Shown here: positions 24,801 to 32,271 of the stretch, one piece after another | How positions within the stretch are numbered: position 1 is the first letter of the stretch | How the letters are laid out: each line of letters begins with the position of its first letter | DNA from: Kryptolebias marmoratus | Lineage: Eukaryota > Chordata > Actinopteri > Cyprinodontiformes > Rivulidae | Assembly: GCF_001649575.2 (NCBI RefSeq) | Contig: NC_051446.1 | Coordinates: forward strand, 25,357,995-25,421,994 | Length of the DNA stretch: 64,000 nt | Reading direction: 5' to 3' | Program-made: the position numbers and the translations under genes | The notes under the pieces: generated by a model | What the model saw: the letters and a program-made list of their open reading frames with translations, nothing else | Database searches by the model: none | Told to the model about the DNA's origin: nothing

Positions 24801-26350
24801 GAAAAACAGCTGAAAGAATTTAACATTTATTGCTTCTTTTCAGGATTTAAAAAAGGCACCAGTTTCACAAAACTCTCAGAAAAGAATCCTCACGACCAGA
24901 AAGTTGATCATTAAAACAAAAGAAGACAAATTAAACAAATGTTTTGCATCTAATTTACCTGAAATCCTGCAGACAGGAAGTTAAAGTCTGACCTAAGGAT
25001 GTCGATGATAATAAATCAGTTATTTTATTTTATTTTAACTGAATCAAACCTTAAAATGAGGTAAATTAAATATTCTAACGAAGCATCATCTAACCCGAGT
25101 CCAAAATAAACATGAAAGTTAATAAAAATAAATTAAATGGTCAAATTAAAGGAGTTTCTTCAGACAGTAATATTTTAAATTGATGTATAATTTGAGGACA
25201 TTAATGATGTCAAAGAATAAATATTTTCCCTTTTAGTTCTGAGCAGCAAAAGACTCTTATTTTGTTAAAATATTGATAATTATAGCCAAAGTATTTATTA
25301 TATCAGCTGAAGTTTTAATGAGGCAGATATTTGCTGTTTGGATCAGTTTTCGGAGCCGAACTCTTCTTCGGCTGTTTGTAGCTGAATCGAGCTTTTCCTT
25401 CCTAACCACCTTCTCTTCTTCTGCGTGTTTGTGAAACCTGATGGTCGTCCTTCGGCTGCTGTTGTTGTTGTGATGATGATGATGACGAAGATCAGGAGAG
25501 AATCGGAGCTCGAACCGTCAGCAGTTCGGCTCGCAGGAAAACTGCTGCTTCCAGTTTTCATTTTTAAACAAGAGAAATGACATTTTCAGCTAAAGTGCTG
25601 AGCGCTGAATGACTTACAGCTTTAACAGCTAAATGTAGCCAAAAGCTAGCTAGAAGCTAAAAGTAGGAAATTGGTAGCTAATGCTAGAAGTAGCAAAACG
25701 CTAAAAAAAGCAGAGAGAGTAGCTAAAAGTAGAGGAAAGTCAGCTGAAACTTAAAAGTAGCAAAATGCTAAATAAAAGCACCAAAATGGTAGCTTAAAAC
25801 TAACAGTAGCATAAGAAGACAGACGCTTTTTGAAGGAATTGAAAAGATTTCTGTGTAAATTTAAGTTTAAACTTATTTGTAAATAAAGTGAAATATTTTG
25901 AAAAGTATAAAAGTCACAGCAGCCGTCAGCTGAACGAGCCGAAGGTTTGGACGTACGAACAGCTAAAACAGGAAGTTAAACTGCAAAAAAATAAAATATG
26001 TTATAAAACACTATAACTGTTGAACGTCGCAGGAGGATAATAATAATAATAAAAATATTAAAAGTTTGGCAGAATCTGGGTACAAAATGGCCGAAGCTGC
26101 CAGTCCTGCAGACGGACCTGGAGGCTGCGGCGGCACCAGACAGGAGTGAAATAAAAACCTTTCCGTTGTTGAAATGTTTGTTTTGTGGCCTCCACAGAAC
26201 AGCAGCATGTCTCCAGGGCCGACGAAGGGTCCGACCGTCGCCGCCCGCCTCAAACACCTCCAGCAGGGCAGCCTGGAGAGACCCAAAACCCGCCGGCAGA
26301 AAGAGGACTTCCCCAAAGTCCAGGGCCAGCAGCAGGTATTCCACTTCTAA
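6677..26350 (+). CDS. srcin1: srcin1, SRC kinase signalling inhibitor 1 (p140Cap), 3' part of gene
   Basis: Fifteen exons join in one frame: 6677-6878, 7806-7935, 9597-9768, 12799-13697, 14170-14259, 14958-14998, 16002-16162, 17317-17492, 18235-18365, 20492-20639, 22285-22561, 22802-23099, 23173-23315, 24253-24402 and 26198-26350. The total is 3171 nt, 1056 residues plus stop. Family knowledge: p140Cap is a cytoplasmic adaptor at adhesions and synapses that activates Csk and so restrains Src. Visible in order: the ASAENLETMSEPDMPIGF block; the AIP3/Bud6-like start (ILFLQLGEEIRRVHLTHEL); two Csk-site-like tyrosines (EPVYG, IYADPYAL); a Ser/Pro/Gly-rich middle; coiled coils (METQ-like MEKQIASLTGLL, LEKSVEEL); the KMRVVLRVEVEAVKFLKEEP block; DINRLLEETQAELMKAIPDL; and the proline stretch SKSPPPPPPRRSFPS. 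The paralogue KIAA1217 shares much of this but has a very large extra exon not seen here, and the 17q neighbours favour srcin1. The initiator exon was not found. Confidence 0.87.
7806..7935 (+). CDS. srcin1: srcin1 coding exon, start of AIP3/Bud6-like domain
   Basis: It encodes GILFLQLGEEIRRVHLTHEL followed by DTLRALIVHMFPQRLTMAML. This corresponds closely to the invariant LFLQFGEETRRVHITHEV and HMFPQKLTMGML of SRCIN1. Acceptor CTCCAG|GG, donor CTCAG|GTGCTT. Two bases (AG) carry into the next exon to make arginine. Confidence 0.93.
9597..9768 (+). CDS. srcin1: srcin1 coding exon with EPVY tyrosine motif
   Basis: It encodes SPSTALLIKDETRNVFYELE, then DVQDRCVIKIYCKEPVYG and the end NGDLR. The EPVY tyrosine sits where mammalian p140Cap has EPLYA, one of two reported Csk SH2-binding tyrosines. 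Acceptor GTGCAG|ATCT, donor CTGCGG|GTGAGT, phase 0 exit. Confidence 0.93.
10272..11120. mobile_element. hAT-like non-autonomous DNA transposon
   Basis: The left end starts TTGGCGGCTGG and the right end finishes CCACCAGCCGCCACTG, an imperfect terminal inverted repeat of the CAGTGGCGGCTGG type common in fish hAT elements. The about 850 bp inside contain a GC-rich block but no transposase frame. It lies in the srcin1 intron before the 899-nt exon. Confidence 0.6.
12000..12345. promoter_or_regulatory. candidate conserved non-coding element in srcin1 intron
   Basis: This is a non-repetitive, balanced-composition stretch in an otherwise AT-rich intron, about 450 bp before the large exon. An open frame crosses it on the plus strand but has no family match and no good exon boundaries. 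Conservation is a guess from texture. Confidence 0.25.
12799..13697 (+). CDS. srcin1: srcin1 large Ser/Pro/His/Gly-rich exon
   Basis: This 899-nt exon opens REMVHAPQDSPPTRRLSNPP and contains SAILERRDVKPDDEV, GIYADPYALGPD, SVRSLTSYSAAALQ, PPSSPQKIPDM and SVTSSVFGDSPKARG. Each has a counterpart in the same order in SRCIN1. IYADPY matches the second Csk-binding tyrosine motif (EGLYADPY in mammals). His/Pro-rich and poly-Gly stretches are longer than in the mammalian protein. The exon is very GC-rich, so long open frames also occur on the other strand. Acceptor TTCTGCAG|AGG, donor ACCAG|GTGAGA. Confidence 0.93.
14170..14259 (+). CDS. srcin1: srcin1 coding exon, first coiled-coil segment
   Basis: Joined to the previous exon it reads TETRERMEVMEKQIASLTGL followed by LQRVLTRAPEAESP, matching TETRERMEAMEKQIASLTGL of SRCIN1. 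Acceptor ACTCCAG|GG, donor AGCCC|GTAAGG. Two bases carry over. Confidence 0.92.
14958..14998 (+). CDS. srcin1: srcin1 short coding exon (41 nt)
   Basis: It encodes EKMESASDGSGTD between acceptor CCTGCAG|GG and donor GACC|GTAAGT. It corresponds to the SEKIEGSNG region of SRCIN1. The phase fits both direct joining to 16002 and joining through the 24-nt microexon at 15126. Confidence 0.85.
15126..15149 (+). CDS. srcin1: srcin1 candidate 24-nt microexon (alternative)
   Basis: Twenty-four bases lie between a pyrimidine-rich acceptor (CTTCTTGTTTTAG) and a donor GTAGCT. Inclusion keeps the frame exactly (entry and exit both after base 1) and adds a lysine-rich GQTKKKKA-like octapeptide. The upstream 60 bases hold eight TGC triplets, the motif preferred by the neuronal microexon regulator SRRM4. 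Usage is inferred from sequence only. Confidence 0.5.
16002..16162 (+). CDS. srcin1: srcin1 coding exon, second coiled-coil start
   Basis: It encodes LTPSAPLALMPPPSSV, then VSRLQMQLHLQNLQQNTNAL and RKQLSQLRNIQ, matching AVSRLQMQLHLRGLQ of SRCIN1. Acceptor GAGCAG|CTCTG, donor ATTCAG|GTGAGC, phase 0 exit. Confidence 0.9.
16200..16783 (+). mobile_element. hAT-like MITE, copy 1 (contains gap)
   Basis: It begins CACACGTGTCAAACTCAAGG and ends GGGTTTGACCCCCCTG, with near-identical flanks ATTTACAG and ATTTACAT as an 8-bp target duplication. It is nearly identical to the copy at 17733. A 171-base N run lies inside. Confidence 0.8.
16413..16583. other. assembly gap (171 N)
   Basis: A run of N inside the hAT-like copy 1. 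The sister copy has only 64 bases at the matching place (17946-18009), so the gap length is probably overestimated. Confidence 0.95.
16890..17030 (-). repeat. dispersed repeat, partial copy
   Basis: It has GACTGTCAGCTACTACCACA and AGCTCAACATCTGTAGAAGT in a srcin1 intron. Confidence 0.55.
17317..17492 (+). CDS. srcin1: srcin1 coiled-coil exon
   Basis: It encodes LENQDSVLSLLRQTESEL, then QEDPLQRQRLLVEEERLKYL and NQEELLIQQL. The exon is 176 nt (not a multiple of three), so skipping it would shift the frame. Two direct copies of the same hAT-like element flank it (16200-16783 and 17733-18209). Confidence 0.92.
17733..18209 (+). mobile_element. hAT-like MITE, copy 2 (complete)
   Basis: It has the same ends and orientation as copy 1, and is 477 bp long. 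It ends 25 bp before the srcin1 exon at 18235, so part of that intron's pyrimidine tract region is transposon-adjacent. Confidence 0.82.
18235..18365 (+). CDS. srcin1: srcin1 coiled-coil exon
   Basis: It encodes HDLEKSVEELQRNSSINHGL, then EQEVEQKSKELRMLGDTLTE and LK. The acceptor CTCCACAG lies only 26 bases after the end of a transposon copy. Donor CAAAA|GTAGGT. Confidence 0.9.
18470..18640 (-). repeat. dispersed repeat copy
   Basis: It has GACTCTCAGCTCCTCCCACA followed by GTGGCAGCCATCTTGAATCA, both family motifs in reverse order. Confidence 0.65.
19450..19580 (+). repeat. dispersed repeat copy
   Basis: It has GTTAGCGAAATATCTCATGA, ATTCAAGATGGCCGCCACAG and CAGATGTTGAGCTAAA. Confidence 0.7.
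19632..19850. mobile_element. palindromic MITE with TCCTGG-rich ends
   Basis: The left arm begins CAGCGGTGTCTAATCCTGG and the right arm ends GGACCAGGACTAGGACTG, roughly inverted. Internal CTGCAGG and TTCTCTGCTC segments are also mirrored. This is the pattern of a small fish foldback/hAT-type element. Confidence 0.6.
20145..20215 (+). repeat. dispersed repeat, partial copy
   Basis: It has CAGATATTGAGCTAAAATCT and TGTGGTAGTAGCTGAGAGTC. Confidence 0.6.
20492..20639 (+). CDS. srcin1: srcin1 coding exon, KMRVVLRVEVEAVKFLKEEP block
   Basis: It reads NQFPSLQSKMRVVLRVEVEA, then VKFLKEEPHRLEALLKRC and NSMTDALSTLR, one of the most conserved parts of the SRCIN1/KIAA1217 family. Acceptor CTCCATCAG|ACC, donor CGCAG|GTACGC. 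Confidence 0.95.
21400..22160. repeat. AGATTAAAGC degenerate repeat grading into a tandem array
   Basis: Scattered AGATTAAAG/AAGTCAAAAT motifs become a tight 13-bp array (GAGATTAAAGCC) at about 22040-22145. It lies about 125 bp before the srcin1 exon at 22285. Confidence 0.7.
22285..22561 (+). CDS. srcin1: srcin1 coding exon, low-conservation linker
   Basis: It begins QVSEGVWKTPEDI, aligning with RRQVDEGVWPPPNN of SRCIN1, and ends RPADKAVSAEVRL, aligning with RSVDKAVSVEA. The middle (LNSPPLSLTDLSTSAGL) matches the PPSPPLNLHEL region. Acceptor CACTAAG|ACA, donor CGGCTG|GTAATG. Confidence 0.88.
22802..23099 (+). CDS. srcin1: srcin1 coding exon, DINRLLEETQAEL block
   Basis: It encodes AAERDWEEKRASLTQFSAQD, then INRLLEETQAELMKAIPDLD, followed by a Pro/Thr/Ala-rich linker. 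The 3' boundary is set by frame: only the GT at 23100-23101 (CGGG|GTCGGT-type) joins in phase to the exon at 23173. That donor is non-optimal, so the last few residues are less certain. Confidence 0.88.
23173..23315 (+). CDS. srcin1: srcin1 proline-rich exon
   Basis: It encodes VDLSVAKYKTEKPSKS, then PPPPPPRRSFPSAHGLTTNR and TGEVIVTAKTQK, nearly identical to the YRTEKPSKSPPPPPPRRSFP segment of SRCIN1, an SH3-ligand type sequence. Acceptor TTCCACAG|TC, donor CAGAAG|GTGAGA. Confidence 0.94.
24253..24402 (+). CDS. srcin1: srcin1 coding exon, acidic DEDDEEKIIAELE end
   Basis: It encodes VEEDGEMPKTLVKLRR, then PRPASTPPVIAASAVRDEDD and EEKIIAELE, matching VKLRRAVSE, RPASTPPIMASAIKDEDD and DRIIAELE of SRCIN1. 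Phase 0 at both ends. Confidence 0.93.
24501..24557 (+). CDS. srcin1: srcin1 candidate 57-nt cassette exon
   Basis: A clean acceptor (AAGATATTTCAG|GG) and donor (AGAAAG|GTAAAA) bracket 57 open bases reading GAAVKEAPPPRVSGSLRRK. The phase (0/0) fits between the exons ending at 24402 and starting at 26198. The intron before it would be only 98 nt. No family match was recognised, so it may be an alternative exon or a chance pair of sites. Confidence 0.42.
25610..25830. repeat. GCTAAAAGTAGC low-complexity repeat
   Basis: Degenerate units such as AGCTAAAAGTAGCAAAA are repeated. Similar tracts occur at 40420-40500 and about 54430-54480. Confidence 0.55.
26198..26350 (+). CDS. srcin1: srcin1 terminal coding exon, stop 26348-26350
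   Basis: In phase 0 it encodes NSSMSPGPTKGPTVAARLKH, then LQQGSLERPKTRRQKEDFP and KVQGQQQVFHF with a TAA stop. A possible donor (CAG|GTATTC at 26336) lies four codons before the stop. The exon could therefore end the protein as VFHF or splice on to the exon at 28179. Confidence 0.75.
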   Translation, partial: NSSMSPGPTKGPTVAARLKHLQQGSLERPKTRRQKEDFPKVQGQQQVFHF

Positions 26351-27014
26351 ACGCTCTGCCTGCTTCTCTTCCTGCCGCCGCCGCGAGGAAACCTCCACCT
26401 TTCCCCCGAGGACTGCGAGGCGCAAACCGTTCACCTCTTCTCCATCTCTGGTTTTACCTTTGGGTTGCAGAATCCAGCTGAGTTTGAGACGTCAAGTTTT
26501 TGTTGAGTCTGTCTGATTTCCTGACGAGGGTCTCGGTGTCAGAATCTCTCAGATGGTCCTGGTTGGTCGTAACGTTTAGACAGCTGCGGCGCCATCGAAA
26601 CGAGAACGAGATGCAGAAAATGACCCGGAGATGGGTTTAATGTTCGCAGAAACAAAGTGCAGCAGCAGCTAAATTCATGTTTACTTTTCTAATTCTAGAT
26701 TAACTGTGTAGTTTTTAGGTGTCAGACTTCAACAGGATTATTTAGAAAATCCTAAAAACGAATTAACAAAAATAATAAAAAGTGGAACATTAGTTTGTTT
26801 AAAAACACATTAAAACCAGCAGGTGAAGCCGGATGTGACGAATTATAAACTCTGATCGTTTTCGTTTATAATCATCCTCACCGTTTATTTATTTTATACA
26901 TTTTAAACTATTTCAGAACGTTTTCATTAAATAAACAATAAATCAGATTTAGGTTAAAACAATTCATCTAAAGTCGGCAGAGTTTTTAAAAACGTTGTTT
27001 TATTTATGAAAACT

Positions 27015-27235
27015 CAGCTGTTAACAGCTGTTAGCATCGCACAGCAGCTGTTAGCATCGCACAGCAGCTGTTAGCATCAAGCTGCAGCTGTTAGCATCAA
27101 GCTGCAGCTGTTAGCATCAAGCTGCAGCTGTTAGCATCAAGCTGCAGCTGTTAGCATTGTGCAGCAGCTGTTAGCATCACGCAGCAGCTGTTAGCATCGC
27201 GCAGCAGCTGTTAGCATCGTGCAGCTGTTAACATC
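27015..27235. repeat. 20-bp E-box minisatellite, array 1
   Basis: About eleven units of CAGCTGTTAGCATCRNGCAG with almost exact 20-bp spacing, each holding a CAGCTG E-box. It is preceded by TATGAAAACTCAGCTG, as in array 2. Confidence 0.92.
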
Positions 27236-28178
27236 TGCAGAGAAAGTTAGATGTTTATATTTCAGATTTTTCTCATATGATGTCACTTCCTGAGTGAATA
27301 TTTTAATGTTGGACACAAACGGAGAGAAAATCATAGAACAAAATTAAATAAATATTTCTTTGTTGTTCAATCAATGCAAATAGAAGGTAAGAAATAAAAT
27401 AACTAAATTATATTTAACTGAATGATTAAATAAAATAAAGTTTTCTGAATCAGGTTTTTAGGTGATTTTTGGAGATGTAAATAAAGAAAAACTAAATAAT
27501 GAGTCTGATATACAAAGTGCTGCTCTGCTGCTTCAGAAAGCTTTGTTCCAGGAGGGACATCGTCTCTGTTCGTCCACAGATGGACCGGTGTCCCTCGTTG
27601 TTTTCAGTCTCCTCCCATCAGGTGTTCATTGTGACGTCAGACTCAGATTTAAGTTTTAAACAAAAAGTTTTTTGTGTCGCTGAAAGACGCAGCAGACGTC
27701 CATCTGTCCCTTAAAGACTTCTGCTCTGAAAGCGTTTCTTTGGACGGACAGAGCGTCTCTGGAGCCCCGCCCCCTCCCTGTCGGCCAATCAGATTGAAGC
27801 GCTGCACAGCGGCGGCGCTGAGAGACTCACAGATTTAACAAAAACTTGAATCACATTTGTCTGTTGTCTGTTAGTGGATTTTGATTTTTATCTTTTCTTT
27901 TCCCCCTCCCTTTCACCGCTTCATGTTTCTGTTAAATTTTGACCTTCTTTGCTCTTAAACCCCGCCCCTTTCCCCTCCCCCTCCCCCCTCACTTACGTTT
28001 TGGGGCAGTCCTGAGCTTTTTGCTGCTCATTGAGCCGATCGGTCATCATCTCCATCTTTTGCTGCCGTTTTCCTTCGCTGCTTTTTTCTGACGTCATTTT
28101 AGTCTTTTTGTTTCCTGCTTTTTATTTTTATTATTTTTTAGTTTTTTTGTCTTTTTTTCCATCCTGTCTGCTTCTCAG

Positions 28179-28304
28179 GTCTCATCCGGACTAATCAGTG
28201 AGGAGAACTCGGACCGCTCCAGTTTTGGACTCCTAAATCCTAATTCACGCCTCAGAGGTGTGACTCCATCAGCCAGAAATCACTCAGATATGAAACCTGA
28301 GTGA
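28179..28304 (+). CDS. srcin1: srcin1 candidate alternative last exon
   Basis: After a very long pyrimidine tract and TTCTCAG, 41 open codons in phase 0 begin VSSGLISEENSDRSSFGLL and end SARNHSDMKPE with a TGA at 28302-28304. It would join in frame to the donor at 26336. The end is not clearly homologous to the mammalian FGARNSSISF terminus. AATAAA occurs about 160 bases after the stop. Confidence 0.4.
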   Translation, partial: VSSGLISEENSDRSSFGLLNPNSRLRGVTPSARNHSDMKPE

Positions 28305-28604
28305 ACAGAACCAGAATCCTAAATTCTGATGTGATTTCAGCATCATGAAGCAGATTGTCGCATTAAAACGTTTAACTCCATCTTTCACCAAACGCAGCTT
28401 GTGTCCTGGTTCCACAGCGAAACGATGATCTTAAAAACGCTTTTTAAACGTTTATTTTGAAGAAATAAACCACAAGAGAGGAGGAAATATGACCCCGTGG
28501 AGATTTAAATAAGTTTCTAATTAAAGCTACATAATTCAACACGTTTGTTTTATGGAGGCAGATAAACGGATCAGAAGCTATCGCCCGTCTTCCACGATGT
28601 CTGT

Positions 28605-28990
28605 CTGTCTGTTAGCGAAATATCTCATCATCTCTGGATGTTCAGCTGTTTGGGTCTGTCAGCCCTGAAGGAAGCCCAGACCTCCGGCTCCTCCAGAGAG
28701 GAGAGTTCTGGGTCTGCGTCTGAAGACCTCCTCAGCGGACTCCTTTCGATGAGTGACGCCTCGTCTGAAGCTGAAAGGAGGAGCAGCCAAGATTCTTCTC
28801 TGAGCTCCTCCTCCTTTCAGCTTCAGACGAGGCCTCGCTCCTTCGTCTCTCACAGATCCTTCAGCTCCTCCTCCTTTTTGGAGCTAGACTGCTGGACACA
28901 ATGCCTTTGGCTCTAATTCAGGATGGCCGCCACAGCTAATTGACGTCTCTAAGGCCGTCACTTTTACAGACGTTGATCCGAGTCACTCCG
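28605..28990 (+). repeat. dispersed repeat copy interrupted by a hairpin insert
   Basis: It starts GTTAGCGAAATATCTCATCA and resumes at AATTCAGGATGGCCGCCACA (28915). The insert between carries the 26-bp inverted repeat. Confidence 0.6.
28758..28833. repeat. perfect 26-bp inverted repeat, 24-nt loop
   Basis: The left arm 28758-28783 (starts GCCTCGTCTGAAGC) and right arm 28808-28833 are exact reverse complements. It lies inside a region interrupting a dispersed-repeat copy in the srcin1 3' region. Confidence 0.9.
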
Positions 28991-29194
28991 AGCGCTGACG
29001 AATCAGAGAAGAGCTTTGTTTTAAACTTTGGCGGGCGATATGCATTCCTGCTGGTTTTATTAGGTTCAAGTCTTTTATTATAATTCAATTAAATCCTCAG
29101 CCTGAGAACAAAGAATAAATAAATATGTAAATTATAAAAACAACTCCTAAAATGCATGTCGCCCGCTACCTTTCATGCCAAAGTTATGAAAACT

Positions 29195-29445
29195 CAGCTG
29201 CTAACAGCTGTTAGCATCAAGCTGCAGCTGTTAGCATCGTGCAGCTGTTAGAATCGCACAGCAGCTGTTAGCATCGTGCAGCAGCTGTTAGCATCGTGCA
29301 GCAGCTGTTAGCATCGTGCAGCAGCTGTTAGCATCGCACAGCAGCTGTTAGCATCGTGCAGCAGCTGTTAGCATCAAGCTTCAGCTGTTAGCATCGTGCA
29401 GCAGCTGTTAGCATCGCACAGCAGCTGTTAGCATCAAGCTGCAGA
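29195..29445. repeat. 20-bp E-box minisatellite, array 2
   Basis: About thirteen units of the same CAGCTGTTAGCATC motif, again introduced by TATGAAAACTCAGCTG. It lies 2 kb from array 1 and abuts a dispersed-repeat copy in minus orientation. Confidence 0.92.
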
Positions 29446-29452
29446 TCTGTGA

Positions 29453-29592
29453 GCTCAGCTTCTGTTGAGGACGACTCTCAGCTACTACCACTCCAGATTT
29501 TAGCCTTGTTTTTACACATAAGATGGCTGCAGTGGCCATCTTTAACCAGGTGGAGTCCAAAGGCTCATGAGATATTTTGCTAACAGACAAAC
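29453..29592 (-). repeat. dispersed repeat copy
   Basis: It has GACTCTCAGCTACTACCACT, GTGGCCATCTTTAACC and ATGAGATATTTTGCTAACAG, running straight out of the second E-box array. Confidence 0.7.
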
Positions 29593-30505
29593 ATTTACAG
29601 GATTTGCAGCAATAAGAAGGTTAAAATAAAACTGTAATAATCTTTTCGACTAAATTCGAGTAAAACTTTAAAGACGGTGACGTGAAACAGGGACACAGAC
29701 GGTAATTTAACCCGTTAATTTTCATGATTTCCAAAATAATTTGTTGCTAAATTTTAGATGAGTTAAAAAAAGAAAATAGAATAAATAAATAAATCTCCAA
29801 ATGGGCTGAAGGTTGTGACGAGTTGAGTGTTTAAAAGATAAAATAACTGAAGAGTTTATAATTAACAGATTAGCTCAGATTAACTAATCCAGAATTAAAA
29901 AGATAACGGCTTCACTGATATATTGTATGTATTATATTCTAAAACCATTTAGTTTTAGTTTTAAAGAGAACATGTAAAAAAGTCATCTATGTTTTATATA
30001 ATCAAGCTTTTTTTGTATTTTTATACTTGAAGAGATTCATAAACATGTAACACATTTATTCTGTAAATTATTATTTTTCTGTGTTAAAGATTTTATTTTT
30101 TCTGCGAAACCATGAAACGAACCATGATCACACTTTGATGTAGAGACGCTCCAGATACTAACTGTAAAATACCGTTTATTTAAAAAAAGCAGCGTGCTGA
30201 TAGGACGTCCGTCTGTAGCCGTTTTCTTCTAATATAACCGACCGTGCGTTCACTCCTCAGATTACAGTTTCTTGATGAATGTGTGATTGTTAAACCATTT
30301 GTGGATGTTCGAATCATGTATATAAACCCAAACAGTATATTACAGAACTGATTTTATGTGGAATTTTTTTATAAACGGTGAAAAATGGCATGCAATCTGT
30401 AAACATTCCTGGAAATCTGCACGCTGACTCGACATTCAGTGTAACCCTGTGAGCGTACGATAGAGTAAAACTGTACAGAAACATAGATTTTTGTATCCTG
30501 TTCTG

Positions 30506-30511
30506 TCAGAA
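30506..30511 (+). terminator. srcin1: probable poly(A) signal for srcin1
   Basis: A canonical AATAAA (GTCAGAATAAAGATG) follows a T-rich, non-repetitive stretch typical of a 3' UTR end. A second AATAAA in a similar setting is about 240 bases on. The choice is inferred. Confidence 0.4.
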
Positions 30512-30525
30512 TAAAGATGAAATAA

Positions 30526-32193
30526 CCGTAACATCACCAGAGAGTTAAACCTAAAAGATATTTATCATCTAACAGCTGTTCCTCCCGTGTGAAAGTGATG
30601 CCTGTTGTTTGTGACTCGTGACGAAGAATGAAGACCAACTTACGGTTAACTGTACGTAAACTGTGAATGAAAAGATAACAAGTTGCTGCTTCGTGTGAGA
30701 AACAAAAAGGTTGCTGCTTTTTGTACGTTCCTGTTGTGTTTTTGTGACAATAAAGGTGATCCTCTGATACGTCACAGCTGTCGCTGGTTTGTTTCCATCC
30801 GGCCGTCAGGACCTTCATGCTCCTGACGGGAAAAGACTCGAGTCCCCGAGTTTAATGTGGATTTCCTCCAGTTATCCTTAAACCCCCAGATATCTGTCCA
30901 AATGTCCCTCAGAGAGTCTCACCTGGACCTCGGGGTTCTGAACCAGAAGAGTTCATTTAATTAGTTGGTTTTATGGTCAGCCTGATTCATCCAATCAGAG
31001 ACCAGCGTCCTGTTGGGCCCAACTGTGTCCAAGCTTCAGCCGTCCTCCTCCATTGTTTAATCCACTTCAGTACCGCAGCATGATGCTGCCACCACCGTGC
31101 CTGGCAGCTGGTTCAGTGCTCTGTCTCCAAATGTCCTCCTTGTCCAAACAGCTCAGTCTTTGTCTCATCTGACCATCAAACCTGTCTCGAGAAGACATTT
31201 GTCTTGTCCATCTGGTCCTCTCAGTCCATGGTGGACAGGGACACTGATGGACAGGGACTCTGGTGTTCCAGCAGGGGATCAGGGTCCAACCTCTGAGGAC
31301 CATGAATGTAAGTTTAACGTGAACTTTTCATCAGACTTTAATAATAATAATGTTTAATTAACTGATTACTCGTGCGACAGTTAAATACGTCCCTCAGAAA
31401 CGAGACCTTCATCAGGGTTCAGCCTCTGACGACCAGCAATGTAAGTATAGAAGAAAAAGTCATTTTAAAGACTGTTGGTTTGATTTTAATACGAATCTTT
31501 TATCTTTTATCGTCTCTGTGAGCTGGAACACGGAGCAGCCGGAGGTTCTGATGAGGCCCGTTTGGATCTTTGAGTCGAGGTAAGATGATGAACAGGAAGC
31601 ACATCTTTTTAAAAATATTTACTCATGATTTTATTAAACCTGGACAGGAAATTAACTTGCAGAGAAGAACCAGAATTATTGTTGTTTAACGAAAACACTG
31701 AAGACGAGTTTAGTTATTAAATAAAATCTGAGAATCGATGAGTTTTTCCTGCTCTGGTTTTAAAACTTCCAGGAAACAGAAGTAAAAATCTGTGAGGATT
31801 TAAAGTTTCATCTCCAACCTGTAAGTTTATAAACCTGCAGCGACTTGAGTTGTAAAAATCAGATAAACTTTGTGATAAAATCCCATTTAGAAGGAAAGTT
31901 AAACATGTAGATATTTTAACTATGTATAAAGTTTAATGTTTGTGTGGCTTGAAGAGTTTATCTCTTTGTTCCTTTTTCAGGCTGAAGGTTTTAACTCGTG
32001 GATCTTTCAGACTCCTGGTTTCCTCTGAAGGTGACTCAGTTTTTAATCAACTTTGACTTTATCTCTGCCTGTTAACGTAACAAACTGTAACTCCGCCCCG
32101 TCGTGGTGATGTCATCAGGAAGAAAATGTCCGACTACTTTTACCATAAATCCTCTAAAATAAGAAGCACAAACCGAGCCGCGGTATAAAATGT
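30526..32193. other. srcin1-fmnl1 intergenic region
   Basis: The two genes converge. Apart from the Tc1-like relic, only AT-rich unremarkable sequence is seen. Confidence 0.5.
30940..31300 (-). mobile_element. Tc1/mariner-like transposase relic (minus)
   Basis: Minus-strand translation gives ARHGGGSIML, the Tc1 HGGGSIM motif, with degraded flanks. It lies between the srcin1 and fmnl1 3' ends. Confidence 0.6.
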
Positions 32194-32199
32194 TTTATT
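32194..32199 (-). terminator. fmnl1: probable fmnl1 poly(A) signal
   Basis: AATAAA on the minus strand lies about 75 bases after the stop codon, giving an unusually short 3' UTR. No other close candidate is better placed. Confidence 0.5.
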
Positions 32200-32271
32200 T
32201 GAACAATCAGAATAAATATTCAGGTGAAACTGACGAAGTGTTTCCTGTTCGAACAGGAAGTTCGTCCCGGC

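Larger units (their letters stand above)
26351..30525 (+). other. srcin1: srcin1 3' region (probable 3' UTR and alternative exon space)
   Basis: No further protein match is seen. The stretch holds two 20-bp E-box arrays (27015-27235, 29195-29445), a candidate last exon (28179), a long hairpin (28758-28833) and two dispersed-repeat copies. AATAAA about 30506-30511, followed by a further AATAAA about 30749, is the likely transcript end. Confidence 0.45.

Noticed and set aside
6677..26350. Naming the plus-strand gene KIAA1217 (sickle tail)
   Set aside because: The paralogue shares the N-terminal and coiled-coil blocks but has a very large additional exon not found here, and the FMNL1/CCR10 neighbours point to 17q.
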